64,000 nucleotides of DNA from NCBI GenBank assembly GCA_963786495.1, contig CAWAZL010000002.1:806001-870000 (forward strand), in the 5' to 3' direction. Source of the stretch: JALZKA01 sp963786495 (lineage in GTDB: Bacteria; Actinomycetota; Thermoleophilia; Solirubrobacterales; 70-9). The position numbers and the translations under genes are program-made. Below are positions 1 through 8,034 of the stretch, piece after piece; positions within the stretch are counted from its first letter, which is position 1; each line of letters opens with the position of its first letter. The notes under the pieces were generated by a model. It saw only the letters and a list, made by a program, of their open reading frames with translations, ran no database searches and had not been told where the DNA came from.

Positions 1-109
1 CATCCGAGTCCACCCCGCTCGGTGACGGACAGGCACCGTGGTCCCATTGGCAGTCGCGGAATGGGCACGGTCGAGGGTCCTCCAACGGCTCGTCCGAGAG
101 GAGCGCGGC
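1..109 (+). other. 5' flank, probable end of upstream gene
   Basis: This stretch precedes the E1 beta start. One plus-strand frame is open from the window edge and ends in a TGA at 111-113 that overlaps the ATG at 110, which would be a normal ATGA coupling to an upstream gene. Another frame stops at 23-25. An E1 alpha gene is expected here from the usual gene order, but the roughly 35 residues readable in either frame do not resemble a recognisable E1 alpha C-terminus, so I make no gene call. Confidence 0.3.
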
Positions 110-1120
110 ATGAGCGCCGCCGAGACGACGGCCGCGCCGGAAACGACCGAAGTCCGCGGCGAGACCACGTATCTCGAGGCGATCTCCGACGCCCTGCGCG
201 AGGAGATGCGCCGCGACGAGACGGTCATCTGCCTGGGCGAGGACATCGGCGCGTTCGGCGGCGCGTTCAAGGTCACGGACGGCTTCATCGAGGAGTTCGG
301 CGCCGCGCGCGTCATCGACACGCCGCTCGCCGAGAACGCGATCATTGGCGCCGCAGTCGGCGCCGCGGCCGAGGGCCTTCGCCCCGTCTGCGAGATGCAG
401 TTCGCGGACTTCATCGCCTGCGGCTTTGACCAACTCGTGAACGTTGCAGCGAAGCTTCACTTCCGCCAGGGCGTTGCCGTGCCGATGGTGGTTCGCTTGC
501 CCTCGGGTGGCGGCTTCTCGGGCGGCCCGTTCCACTCCCAGAACCCAGAGGCATGGCTGCTTCAGGCGCCCGGCCTGAAGGTCGTCGCTCCGGCAACAGC
601 CGCCGACGCCAAGGGCCTCCTCACCAGCGCCATCCGCGATCCCAACCCGGTCTGCTTCCTCGAGCACAAGGGCCTCTACCGCAACGTTCGCGGAGAGGTT
701 CCGGGGGGTGATTACTCGGTCGCGATCGGCGAAGCACACGTTGCCCGCGAGGGCTCAGAGGTGAGCGTCATCGCCTACGGCTCAAGCGTCCACTTGGCGC
801 TCGATGCCGCGGACGAGCTTGGCGCGGATGTCGAGGTGCTCGACCTGCGGACGCTCTGCCCGCTCGACACCGAGGCGATCCTCATGACCGCGCGGAAGAC
901 GGGCAAAGTGCTCGTCGCCCACGAGGCGACCAGATCGTGCGGTGTGGGGGCGGAAGTGGCGGCGCTGATCACCGAGCACGCCTTTGAGCACCTAGACGCG
1001 CCGGTCAGGAGGCTGACCGCGCCTGACGTGCCGATTCCGTTCAGCCCACCGCTCGAACAAGCCGTCCTGCCCCAGCCCGACGACATGAAGGAGGCTCTCA
1101 GTGAGCTCCTCAGCTACTAG
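110..1120 (+). CDS. 2-oxoacid dehydrogenase E1 component, beta subunit
   Basis: Beta subunit of the thiamine-diphosphate-dependent E1 of a 2-oxoacid dehydrogenase complex, which decarboxylates the oxoacid and hands the acyl group to E2. The 336-residue product has the family N-terminal pyrimidine-binding domain (GEDIGAFGG at about 43-51, then an LAENAIIG segment) and a transketolase C-terminal domain from about residue 215. The ATG at 110 is preferred because a GAGAGGAG ribosome site lies just upstream and the family N-terminus follows; an in-frame ATG at 38 lacks such a site. It overlaps the E2 gene by 20 bases. The neighbouring leucine/valine-type dehydrogenase points to branched-chain oxoacids as substrate, but pyruvate or acetoin cannot be excluded. 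Confidence 0.9.
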   Translation: MSAAETTAAPETTEVRGETTYLEAISDALREEMRRDETVICLGEDIGAFGGAFKVTDGFIEEFGAARVIDTPLAENAIIGAAVGAAAEGLRPVCEMQFADFIACGFDQLVNVAAKLHFRQGVAVPMVVRLPSGGGFSGGPFHSQNPEAWLLQAPGLKVVAPATAADAKGLLTSAIRDPNPVCFLEHKGLYRNVRGEVPGGDYSVAIGEAHVAREGSEVSVIAYGSSVHLALDAADELGADVEVLDLRTLCPLDTEAILMTARKTGKVLVAHEATRSCGVGAEVAALITEHAFEHLDAPVRRLTAPDVPIPFSPPLEQAVLPQPDDMKEALSELLSY

Positions 1121-2378
1121 CGCGCAGACGGTCGCCGTCGCGATGCCACAGATGGGCATCTCCGTCTCCGAGGGAACGATCCTCGAGTGGCGGAAGGCGG
1201 TCGGCGATCCGGTCGAAGCCGACGAGACGATCTGTGACGTCACGACCGACAAGGTCGATGTCGAGATCCCCTGCCCCGCGACGGGTGTCCTCGCCCGCAT
1301 CGTCGTACAGCCGGGTGAGACCGTGCCAGTCGGCGAGCCCATCGCCGAGATCGACACCGGGACTCCTGACAACGCTGGTGTGGGGGAGGGAGGGACTCCC
1401 GTCCCGCCTCAAACCCTTCGGGCCAACCGGCTGGACGGAAGTTCCTCCCCGTCCCCTTCCGCCGGCGCTGAGTGCGACCGGTCAACGTTTGTGTCGCCTG
1501 TGGTTCGCCGCATGGCCGACGAGCACAACGTCGACCTCTCGCAGGTCGAGGGCCACGGCGTCGGCGGGCGAATTCGCAAGAAGGACCTGATCGCGCACTT
1601 GGAGACGGCCGAAGAGAAGCCGTCGCGGCCGCTCCACACCGAGTCGCCGTACGTCCCAGAGGCGCCGCCGCCCGGGCCCGCGAACGGCGATGGGGCGCGG
1701 GAGCCGATGAGCCCGATGAGGAAGGCGATCGCCGAACACATGGTGCGCTCGGTCCAGACCGCAGCTCACTGCACGACGATCGTCGAGGTCGACTTCTCGG
1801 CCGTCGCGAAGCGGCGAGCCGAGCTCAAGCCGGGCTTCGCCGAGAAGGGCGTGCCGCTGACCTATTTGGCGTTCGTTGCGAGTGCGGTGGTGGAGTCGCT
1901 CGAGCAATTCCCTGCGCTCAACGCGTCAGTCGACGGGGACGACATGGTTCGCCATCCGGACGTGAATCTGGGCATCGCGGTCTCGCTGGAGTCCGGACTG
2001 ATCGTTCCGGTCATCCCAAAGGCCCAGCGCCTGTCGCTGGAGGGCATCGCAGCCGCCATCGCGGACGTCGCCGGGCGCGCCCGCGACGGCAAGCTCGCAC
2101 CGGATGAGGTGCAGGGCGGCACGTTCACGATCACCAACCCCGGCCAGTTCGGCGCCGTCCTCGCAACGCCGATCATCAACCAGCCGCAGGTGGCGATCCT
2201 GGACCTCGAGGCGATCGTCAAGCGCGCCGTCGTCGTGGAATCCGAGGCGGGCGACTCCATCGCCATCCGCCCGATGGGCTTCCTGCCGATGTCGTGGGAC
2301 CATCGGGCTCTCGACGGAGCGGAGGCGGCGCGATTCCTCGGCTCGGTCAAGGCGCGGCTCGAGGAGGGGATCGCATGA
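1101..2378 (+). CDS. Dihydrolipoamide acyltransferase, E2 of 2-oxoacid dehydrogenase
   Basis: E2 core that carries the acyl group on lipoyl-lysine and transfers it to CoA. Domains in order: a lipoyl domain with TDKVDVEI, lipoylated Lys near 51; a long Pro/Ser linker about 87-127; a peripheral subunit-binding domain about 128-168; and a catalytic acyltransferase domain ending in SWDHRALDG with His401 and Asp405. The GTG at 1101 is chosen because AAGGAGG sits seven bases upstream; a later ATG at 1143 has no comparable site. The stop overlaps the next start as ATGA. The linker holds a palindrome-rich stretch (1381-1465) unlike the rest of the gene. Its lipoyl group would be supplied by lipB and lipA just downstream. 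Confidence 0.92.
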   Translation: MSSSATSAQTVAVAMPQMGISVSEGTILEWRKAVGDPVEADETICDVTTDKVDVEIPCPATGVLARIVVQPGETVPVGEPIAEIDTGTPDNAGVGEGGTPVPPQTLRANRLDGSSSPSPSAGAECDRSTFVSPVVRRMADEHNVDLSQVEGHGVGGRIRKKDLIAHLETAEEKPSRPLHTESPYVPEAPPPGPANGDGAREPMSPMRKAIAEHMVRSVQTAAHCTTIVEVDFSAVAKRRAELKPGFAEKGVPLTYLAFVASAVVESLEQFPALNASVDGDDMVRHPDVNLGIAVSLESGLIVPVIPKAQRLSLEGIAAAIADVAGRARDGKLAPDEVQGGTFTITNPGQFGAVLATPIINQPQVAILDLEAIVKRAVVVESEAGDSIAIRPMGFLPMSWDHRALDGAEAARFLGSVKARLEEGIA

Positions 2379-3442
2379 AGCCCGTCACGGCGCCAGTCCG
2401 CACGCCCGTCCCAACAGGCCACGACCACGAACAGCTGGTGGTCCAAACGGGCGAGCGAAGCGGAGCGACGATGGCCGTTGCCATCCACTCGACTGCGCTT
2501 GGCCCGGCCCTGGGCGGCGCGCGCCTGTGGCGCTATCTGCGCGACGAGGACGGCATCTCGGATGCGCTCCGCCTTGCGCGAGGGATGACGTTCAAGGCGG
2601 CGGCCGCAGGCCTCGACCTGGGCGGCGGCAAGGGCGTGATCTGTGCTCCCTCGACCGAACCACCAACCGGATTGAAGCGCGAGGCGCTGCTCCTCGACTT
2701 CGGCGACCTGGTCGATTCGCTTGGCGGTCGGTACATCACCGCTGAGGACGTCGGCACCTCACCGGAGGACATGGTCGTGATCGCTTCACGCACGCCGCAT
2801 GTCACCGGCATGCCGGCCGAACACGGCGGTGCCGGCGACCCTAGCCCGTTCACGGCGGCGGGCGTTCAGGCAGCGATGCGGGCAGCGGCGCTTTTCGCCT
2901 TCGGCACGTCGGATCTGGAAGGACGGCACGTCGTGGTCGCCGGACTCGGCCACGTTGGTGAGAGGCTCGCCCGCGGGCTTGCCGACGCCGGCGCGGTTCT
3001 CACCGTTGCCGACATAGACCCCGGCAAGCGCGCGGTGGCCGAGTCGCTCGGCGCCAGGTGGATCGCGGCCGGGGCGGCAGTCGAGGCGAAGTGCGACATC
3101 CTCGCTCCGTGTGCTGTCGGTGGCGCGATCAACCACGGCAACGTCGAGGCGCTTCGGTGCCGCATTGTCTGCGGTGCGGCGAACAACCAACTCGCCGACG
3201 AGGCGCTGGCGGAAACGCTTGCCGAGCGCGGCGTTCTGTATACGCCCGACTTCATCGCGAACGCGGGTGGGATCATCAACGTCTACCGCGAGCTCCACTC
3301 GTTCTCGGAAGAGCGCGCGATGGAGCTCGCACTTGCGATCGAAGCCACGACCGCCCAGATCCTCACGCGAGCCGAGCGCGAGAGCATGACGCCGCTCGAC
3401 GCTGCTTACGACCTCGCGCACGAGCGACTCGACGTCCCCTGA
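2375..3442 (+). CDS. Leucine/valine-type amino acid dehydrogenase
   Basis: Glu/Leu/Phe/Val dehydrogenase family; oxidative deamination of a branched-chain amino acid to its 2-oxoacid with NAD. The 355-residue product matches the shorter Leu/Val branch rather than glutamate dehydrogenase. Both catalytic lysines are in family context (MTFK Lys74 and GGGK Lys86), followed by TAEDVG near 122-127, a Rossmann GLGHVG at 190-195 and an NAGGIINVYREL motif. The ATG overlaps the E2 stop as ATGA, so translation is probably coupled. Beside a 2-oxoacid dehydrogenase this makes a short route from branched-chain amino acid to acyl-CoA, perhaps feeding branched fatty acid primers. Leucine and valine preference cannot be separated by eye. 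Confidence 0.88.
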   Translation: MKPVTAPVRTPVPTGHDHEQLVVQTGERSGATMAVAIHSTALGPALGGARLWRYLRDEDGISDALRLARGMTFKAAAAGLDLGGGKGVICAPSTEPPTGLKREALLLDFGDLVDSLGGRYITAEDVGTSPEDMVVIASRTPHVTGMPAEHGGAGDPSPFTAAGVQAAMRAAALFAFGTSDLEGRHVVVAGLGHVGERLARGLADAGAVLTVADIDPGKRAVAESLGARWIAAGAAVEAKCDILAPCAVGGAINHGNVEALRCRIVCGAANNQLADEALAETLAERGVLYTPDFIANAGGIINVYRELHSFSEERAMELALAIEATTAQILTRAERESMTPLDAAYDLAHERLDVP

Positions 3443-3486
3443 CGTAGTGCAAGACTGGCGTCGTGGCCCGCGAGGAGAAAGGCGCC

Positions 3487-4263
3487 GTGACCGAGCCGCT
3501 TGAGCTCTGGGTCGTCCAGGCGGGCACGCTCAACTACGCCGAGGGCCTGGCTCTGCAGGAGCGCCTCGCGACTGCGCGCCGGGGGGGCGAGATTCCCGAC
3601 GTCGCCCTTTTTCTCGAGCACTGGCCCGTCTATACGAAAGGCCGGCGCTCCGAGCCCAGCCATCTGCCGATGGGCGAGGACTGGTATCGCATGCAGGGCA
3701 TCGAGATTGCCGAGACGGACCGCGGCGGCCAGGTCACCTACCACGGCCCAGGGCAGCTCGTCGCCTACCCGATCTTCGATCTCGGCGCGATGGATGGCGA
3801 CGTCCTCGCGTACGTCCGCACCCTCGAGCAGGCGATGATTGCGGCCCTTGGCGACTTCAAGATCCAGGCCCAGGTTTTCGACGGCCTCACCGGCGTGTGG
3901 ACCGCGGGCGAGCCGCCGATCGAGCCGGGTGATGTCGGCCCCCAGAAGACGCCGGTTGGCGCGGCCGGCCTACCCGGAGGCGAGGCTCGGAAGATCGGCT
4001 CCATCGGCATCCACGTGAGCGGCGGGATCACCACGCACGGCCTGGCCGTGAACGTCAACAACGACCTGCAGCCGTTCGAGTGGATCGTCCCGTGCGCTAT
4101 CGACCACGTGCGGATGACGTCCGTCGGCCGCGAGCTCGGGGGAGAACAGGACATGGACGCGTTCTCCGCCGTCCTTCGCGACCGCCTCGCCAAGGCCCTC
4201 GGCCGAACGCCTGTCGAGCGCACGCTGAACGACCTCGGAGCGATCGCCGTTGAATCACGCTGA
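3487..4263 (+). CDS. lipB: Lipoyl(octanoyl) transferase LipB
   Basis: Transfers octanoate from acyl carrier protein to lipoyl domains such as the E2 upstream. The 258-residue product has RGGQVTYHGPGQ at about 79-90, the Lys of ARKIGSIG near 169 and the acyl-accepting Cys of the VPCAI segment near 203. GTG 3487 is chosen because GAGGAG lies nine bases upstream; GTG 3463 is in frame but lacks a site. An approximately 25-residue insertion rich in Gly and Pro (about 141-166) separates the conserved VWT from the Lys motif, a part that is short in well-studied LipB proteins. It lies 44 bases after the dehydrogenase gene and is likely in the same operon. Confidence 0.92.
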   Translation: MTEPLELWVVQAGTLNYAEGLALQERLATARRGGEIPDVALFLEHWPVYTKGRRSEPSHLPMGEDWYRMQGIEIAETDRGGQVTYHGPGQLVAYPIFDLGAMDGDVLAYVRTLEQAMIAALGDFKIQAQVFDGLTGVWTAGEPPIEPGDVGPQKTPVGAAGLPGGEARKIGSIGIHVSGGITTHGLAVNVNNDLQPFEWIVPCAIDHVRMTSVGRELGGEQDMDAFSAVLRDRLAKALGRTPVERTLNDLGAIAVESR

Positions 4264-4273
4264 GGCTCAGCGC

Positions 4274-5011
4274 ATGGCGCGGGAGGAGGGCGTCTCGCCC
4301 GTGCGCTACCGCGTGGTCAGAACCGTGGCGGTGCCGTTCATGCGCATCTGGTGGGGGCTTCGGATCGAGGGCGAGGAGCACGTCCCGGAGGAGGGCGCCG
4401 CGATCATCACGCCCAACCACAAGAGCTTCTTCGACTCGTTCTTCCTCGCCGCGGCGACCAAGCGTCCGCTCCGTTTCATGGGCAAGTCCGAGCTCTTCGA
4501 AGGCCGCAAGGGCAAGCTGCTGGTGAGGCTCGGTGCGTTCCCGGTGCTGCGCGGCCAGTCCGACACCGATGCCTTGGAGACGGCGCGGATCATCCTGGAG
4601 CAGGGTGAGCTGCTCTCGCTCTTTCCCGAGGGCACGCGTGTGCGCGACCCGAACGAGCTCGGAACGCCGAAGCGCGGGGCAGTGCGCCTTGCGCTCGAGA
4701 CAGGGGCGCCGCTGATCCCTGCCGCGATCACGGGAACAGAGAAGCTCTTCGCCGGGCCGATCCCACGGCCCCGCACCGTGCGGGTCGCGTTCGGCGAGCC
4801 CGTGCCGGTCGAAGAGGTGCCGGCGACGCCTGAGGCCGCCGCCGAATTGCTCGACGACGAGCTGTGGCCGAAGGTCTCCGGCGAGTTCTCCCGCCTCCGC
4901 GCCCACCCGGGCCTGATCGCCGCGGGGCTCGCCGCGGCCGGCATCGGCGCGGGCGTCGCGGTGAAGCGCCGCCGCGCAAAAGCACAAAGGCCATGGTGGA
5001 AGCGCGCCTAG
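4274..5011 (+). CDS. 1-acyl-glycerol-3-phosphate acyltransferase family (PlsC-like)
   Basis: Membrane-associated acyltransferase of phospholipid synthesis. The HX4D signature is NHKSFFD (His49, Asp54), with FPEGTR near 117-122, which binds the glycerol-phosphate acceptor. The C-terminus adds a short hydrophobic helix and a basic tail (VKRRRAK). ATG 4274 has GAGG eight bases upstream; a TTG at 4250 inside the lipB end, with GGAG at 4237, is a plausible alternative adding eight residues. Its place between lipB and lipA suggests co-expression with lipoate synthesis, both drawing on acyl-ACP. The exact acceptor is not shown by the sequence. Confidence 0.85.
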   Translation: MAREEGVSPVRYRVVRTVAVPFMRIWWGLRIEGEEHVPEEGAAIITPNHKSFFDSFFLAAATKRPLRFMGKSELFEGRKGKLLVRLGAFPVLRGQSDTDALETARIILEQGELLSLFPEGTRVRDPNELGTPKRGAVRLALETGAPLIPAAITGTEKLFAGPIPRPRTVRVAFGEPVPVEEVPATPEAAAELLDDELWPKVSGEFSRLRAHPGLIAAGLAAAGIGAGVAVKRRRAKAQRPWWKRA

Positions 5012-5014
5012 TCC

Positions 5015-5133
5015 GGTGCCTGGCACCGTCAGGTGCCTGGCACCGAGTGGCTCGCCGGGCAACTCGCGCGAGTTAGTGGTGCCTGGCACCGTCAGGTGCC
5101 TGGCACCGAGTGGCTCGCCGGGCAACTCGCGCG
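5015..5133. repeat. Tandem 56-bp repeat with GGTGCCTGGCACC palindromes
   Basis: Two identical 56-base copies (5015-5070 and 5078-5133) are separated by seven bases. Each copy starts with two GGTGCCTGGCACC palindromes (5015, 5032, 5078, 5095), six-base arms around one central base. The repeat fills the gap between the acyltransferase gene and lipA, and its third-position pattern does not look coding. It could be a palindromic intergenic repeat family, a regulatory array or a recent slippage duplication. Confidence 0.9.
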
Positions 5134-5146
5134 TAGGATTGGTGTT

Positions 5147-6112
5147 GTGAAACCGCCTACCGAGGCCGCCGACCGCATCCACGTCACGCGCTCGCGCGCG
5201 AAGCCGGGCGGCAAGGCGCAGGAAGGCGGCATGCCGTTCCGCGGTCGCAAGCCGCCGTGGCTGAAGGTGCCGGCGCCCGGCGGCCCGACGTATCGGAAGC
5301 TCAAGTCGGCGATTGCCGAGGACAACCTCCACACGGTTTGCGAGGAGGCCGCGTGTCCCAACGTAGGCGAGTGCTGGGAGCGCGGCACGGCAACGTTCAT
5401 GATCCTCGGCGACGTCTGCACCCGCCGCTGCGGCTTCTGCAACGTCCAGACGGGAGTGCCGACATGGCACGACCCGCTCGAGCCCGCGCGCGTCGCCAAC
5501 CAGGTCAAGAAGATGGGCCTGGTCCACGCGGTCATCACCTCGGTCGATCGCGACGACCTGCCCGACTACGGCGCCTCCGCCTTCGTCGGCGTGATCCGCT
5601 CGATCCGCCAGATGGCGCCGGGCTGCAAGGTGGAGATCCTCACCCCTGACTTCCGTGGCCAGGAGATGCCGCTCGCCAAGGTCATTCACGAGCGCCCCGA
5701 CGTCTTCAACCACAATGTCGAAACGGTCCCGCGCCTCTACCCAAAGGCCCGCCGCGGCTCGGAGTTCATGCGCTCGGCGCGCGTCTTGCGGATGGCCAAG
5801 GAGATGGGCGGCGACAGCGTCGTCACCAAGTCGGGCCTGATGGTCGGCTTGGGCGAAAGCTTCGACGAGATGGTCGAGACGTTCGGGATCCTGCGCGAAC
5901 ACGAGGTGCAGATCCTCACCGTCGGCCAGTACCTGCGCCCGACCGAGAACCACCTTCCAATTGATCGCTACTGGCACCCCGACGAGTTCAAGGCGCTCGA
6001 GGATGCTGCCTACGCGATGGGCTTCGACGCCGTCGCATCAGGCCCGCTGGTCCGCAGCTCGTACCACGCGGACGAGGCTGCCGCGAAGGCCTCAGCGGCG
6101 CAAGCCGCCTAG
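5147..6112 (+). CDS. lipA: Lipoyl synthase LipA
   Basis: Radical SAM enzyme that inserts two sulfurs into protein-bound octanoate. It has the auxiliary-cluster cysteines (about 65, 70, 76 in CEEAACPNVGEC), the radical SAM CTRRCGFC motif (91, 95, 98) and the C-terminal RSSYHADE that supplies the serine cluster ligand. GTG 5147 gives 321 residues, the usual length. A better ribosome site (GGAAGG) precedes an ATG at 5231, giving 293 residues, but codon third positions are already strongly GC-biased from 5147, so I keep the longer form. With lipB it completes de novo lipoylation for the E2 encoded upstream. Confidence 0.94.
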   Translation: MKPPTEAADRIHVTRSRAKPGGKAQEGGMPFRGRKPPWLKVPAPGGPTYRKLKSAIAEDNLHTVCEEAACPNVGECWERGTATFMILGDVCTRRCGFCNVQTGVPTWHDPLEPARVANQVKKMGLVHAVITSVDRDDLPDYGASAFVGVIRSIRQMAPGCKVEILTPDFRGQEMPLAKVIHERPDVFNHNVETVPRLYPKARRGSEFMRSARVLRMAKEMGGDSVVTKSGLMVGLGESFDEMVETFGILREHEVQILTVGQYLRPTENHLPIDRYWHPDEFKALEDAAYAMGFDAVASGPLVRSSYHADEAAAKASAAQAA

Positions 6113-6125
6113 CCGTCGACACGAA

Positions 6126-6168
6126 CTGATCCGCGCCACACCCTCGTTGCGGCTGCGAAACGGATCAG
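6126..6168 (+). terminator. Possible terminator hairpin after lipA
   Basis: CTGATCCG at 6126-6133 and CGGATCAG at 6161-6168 form an eight-base perfect stem with a 27-base loop just after lipA. There is no T-run, so this may be a weak terminator or an mRNA-stabilising hairpin. Confidence 0.35.
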
Positions 6169-6197
6169 ACCCGTTGCATCCCTAGGTTTCGCTCCCC

Positions 6198-7052
6198 TTG
6201 CTGCCCCTCAAGGACAACATCCCGACCGGCCGGTTCCCGCTCGTCACGGTGCTGTTCATCGCGATCAACATCGTCGTCTTCCTGTGGCAGCTCACTCTGG
6301 ACGGCGACGCGAACTCGAGCGAGTCGCCACACATCCGTGGGCTGTCGGCGGCCGACGAGGCCGTATTTGAACTTGGGGCGATCCCATACCGCCTGATCCA
6401 TCCCGGCACGAACTGCGGCATCGTCACCGCGCCGCAGGGAACCAAGCTCCCGGGCATCGAGCCCGTCGTCTGCGACGGCAGCGCGGACAAGCGAGAGGCC
6501 GAGAACAAGCCCGGCGTGCGGGTCGTCGACCTCGAAGGCCCGCCTTGGTGGGCGACCATCCTGACTTCGATGTTCATGCACGGTGGATGGCTTCACATCA
6601 TCGGAAACATGCTGTTCCTCTGGGTGTTCGGCAACAACGTCGAGGTCGCGATGGGAAGGCTCCGCTTCGCCTTCTTCTACCTGTTGGCGGGTGCGGTCGC
6701 GGTCTACGCGCAGTCGGCGATCGACCCCTCGTCGACCATCCCCACGATCGGAGCGTCGGGGGCGGTGGCGGGCGTCCTTGGCGCCTACATCCTGCTCCAT
6801 CCCAAGGCAAGGGTGCTGACGCTCGTCATCATCATCTTCGTCGTGACACTGATCGAGATTCCAGCCATGGTGCTTTTGGGCATCTGGGCGCTGCTTCAGT
6901 TCCTGCCCGCGCTGGGCCAGCTCGGCGTTGGCGACGTGCCTGGCGACAGCGTCGCCTACGTCGCGCACGTCGGGGGTTTCCTGTTCGGCTTGCTCGCGAT
7001 CAAGCTGTTCACTGCGCGGCGTGACGAGCGGCCGAAGCTGGGATACGGCTAG
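6198..7052 (+). CDS. Rhomboid family intramembrane serine protease
   Basis: Cleaves membrane-embedded substrates. The catalytic Ser187 lies in IGASGAV, the catalytic His257 in VAHVGG, and the HxxxN oxyanion motif in WLHIIGN (His133, Asn137). There are about six hydrophobic helices. The TTG at 6198 is taken as start because the next residues (LPLKDNIPT) match the very start of bacterial rhomboids. A loop of about 85 residues between the first helix and the HxxxN helix is predicted to be outside the membrane. A small membrane protein follows with a one-base overlap. Confidence 0.92.
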   Translation: MLPLKDNIPTGRFPLVTVLFIAINIVVFLWQLTLDGDANSSESPHIRGLSAADEAVFELGAIPYRLIHPGTNCGIVTAPQGTKLPGIEPVVCDGSADKREAENKPGVRVVDLEGPPWWATILTSMFMHGGWLHIIGNMLFLWVFGNNVEVAMGRLRFAFFYLLAGAVAVYAQSAIDPSSTIPTIGASGAVAGVLGAYILLHPKARVLTLVIIIFVVTLIEIPAMVLLGIWALLQFLPALGQLGVGDVPGDSVAYVAHVGGFLFGLLAIKLFTARRDERPKLGYG

Positions 7053-7249
7053 TGGACCTCGACGGCCGTTCCGCGATCCTCTTCGGGGTCCTCGTCTTCC
7101 TGATCCTCTTCGCGGGGATGACTTTCGTCGTCCTCTTCAAGGACGGTCTGACGATCCTCGTCGTGTTCGCGATCCTGATCCTCGCGATCATCGGCGTCGG
7201 GCTCTGGGGCGCGGTGTCCGAGCAGAACCGCCGCGGCCCTCGCCGCTAG
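7052..7249 (+). CDS. Small two-helix membrane protein
   Basis: A 65-residue product with two hydrophobic segments (about residues 9-27 and 33-51) and a basic C-terminus. The GTG shares one base with the rhomboid stop (TAGTG), which supports real co-translation. I do not recognise the family; it could be an accessory subunit or substrate of the rhomboid. Its stop overlaps the stop of the convergent hydrolase gene in a CTAG. Confidence 0.65.
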   Translation: MDLDGRSAILFGVLVFLILFAGMTFVVLFKDGLTILVVFAILILAIIGVGLWGAVSEQNRRGPRR

Positions 7250-8034
7250 CCCGGAAGGTCTCGCAGAAGGATCCGGAACACGCCTTCGAGCGTGTCCTTC
7301 CCGTACTCATGCGAAGGGCTCCGCTCGGTCATGACCGCGAGACCGATCCGCCGTCCATCCTTGGCGAGAAGGGCGACCTGGTGGTCGACCCACCCGGTGC
7401 CCGAGCCCCAGCCGCCCTTGAAGTGGAGGTGCCAGCCATGCAGCGGCACCTGGCCGATGCCCCAGCGCTGCGAGGGCGTGATCGAGGCAAGGAGGTTCCG
7501 CGCATAGTCCCAGTGGCGCTTGGGGACGTACTGCTGAAGCGTTCGCATGAAGAAGGCCTGGTCGCGTGCCGTCGTCTTGCAAAGGCCCCAGGGCTGGTCG
7601 CGCCAGACGAACCCCCTCATCTCCGCATCATCGGCGAGCTCCTCGAGCGGACCGCGGCCGAGCATTGAGTCGATGCGCGAGGCGGCGTCGTCGTCGGATT
7701 GGCGGATCATCGGCTCGAGAAGGGACCGGTCGTAGCTTGTGAGGTCGCGGCCGCCGGCTTTGCGGAGGTAGGCGACCATCAGCATCACCTTGAAGGTGCT
7801 GGCCATGTAGGCGCTGCCGAAGCCACCGAACTGGCGCTGGCGCCCGCGCATGTCGAAGACCGCGAAGGAGACGTCGCCGGCGCGCGACTGCGCGTACTTC
7901 TTGGCCGGCCGGGCGTCGGGGCTCCAGCTCTTTGCCTCGGCGTGGGTGACGATGCGCTCGCCCGGCGCGGCGGCAGAAGGTTGCGCGAGAAGAACCGCCG
8001 GCGCGAGCGCGAGCAGGGCGATCCGGCGCCTCAC
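7246..8034 (-). CDS. Exported class A beta-lactamase-like serine hydrolase (copy 2)
   Basis: A 262-residue product with an N-terminal signal peptide (hydrophobic about 4-22) and a penicillin-binding/beta-lactamase fold. SxxK is STFK (Ser79, Lys82), the second motif is SDD (113-115) instead of SDN, and the third is KGG instead of KTG. GTG 8034 overlaps the TGA of its upstream paralogue (GTGA), so the pair is translationally coupled. The paralogue has the same length and about half its residues in common, so this is a tandem duplication. True beta-lactam hydrolysis is uncertain: the replaced motifs and missing omega-loop landmarks also fit a cell-wall peptidase-like or inactive relative. Confidence 0.82.
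   Translation of the reverse strand: MRRRIALLALAPAVLLAQPSAAAPGERIVTHAEAKSWSPDARPAKKYAQSRAGDVSFAVFDMRGRQRQFGGFGSAYMASTFKVMLMVAYLRKAGGRDLTSYDRSLLEPMIRQSDDDAASRIDSMLGRGPLEELADDAEMRGFVWRDQPWGLCKTTARDQAFFMRTLQQYVPKRHWDYARNLLASITPSQRWGIGQVPLHGWHLHFKGGWGSGTGWVDHQVALLAKDGRRIGLAVMTERSPSHEYGKDTLEGVFRILLRDLPG

Noticed and set aside
5015..5133. CRISPR-like array
   Set aside because: Only two units, identical throughout with a seven-base gap, so no variable spacers; no cas genes.
4097..5977. Very long minus-strand open frame opposite lipB, acyltransferase and lipA
   Set aside because: High GC leaves the complementary frame open. The plus strand has family motifs throughout, whereas this frame is Arg/His-rich with no domain, and it crosses the intergenic repeat.
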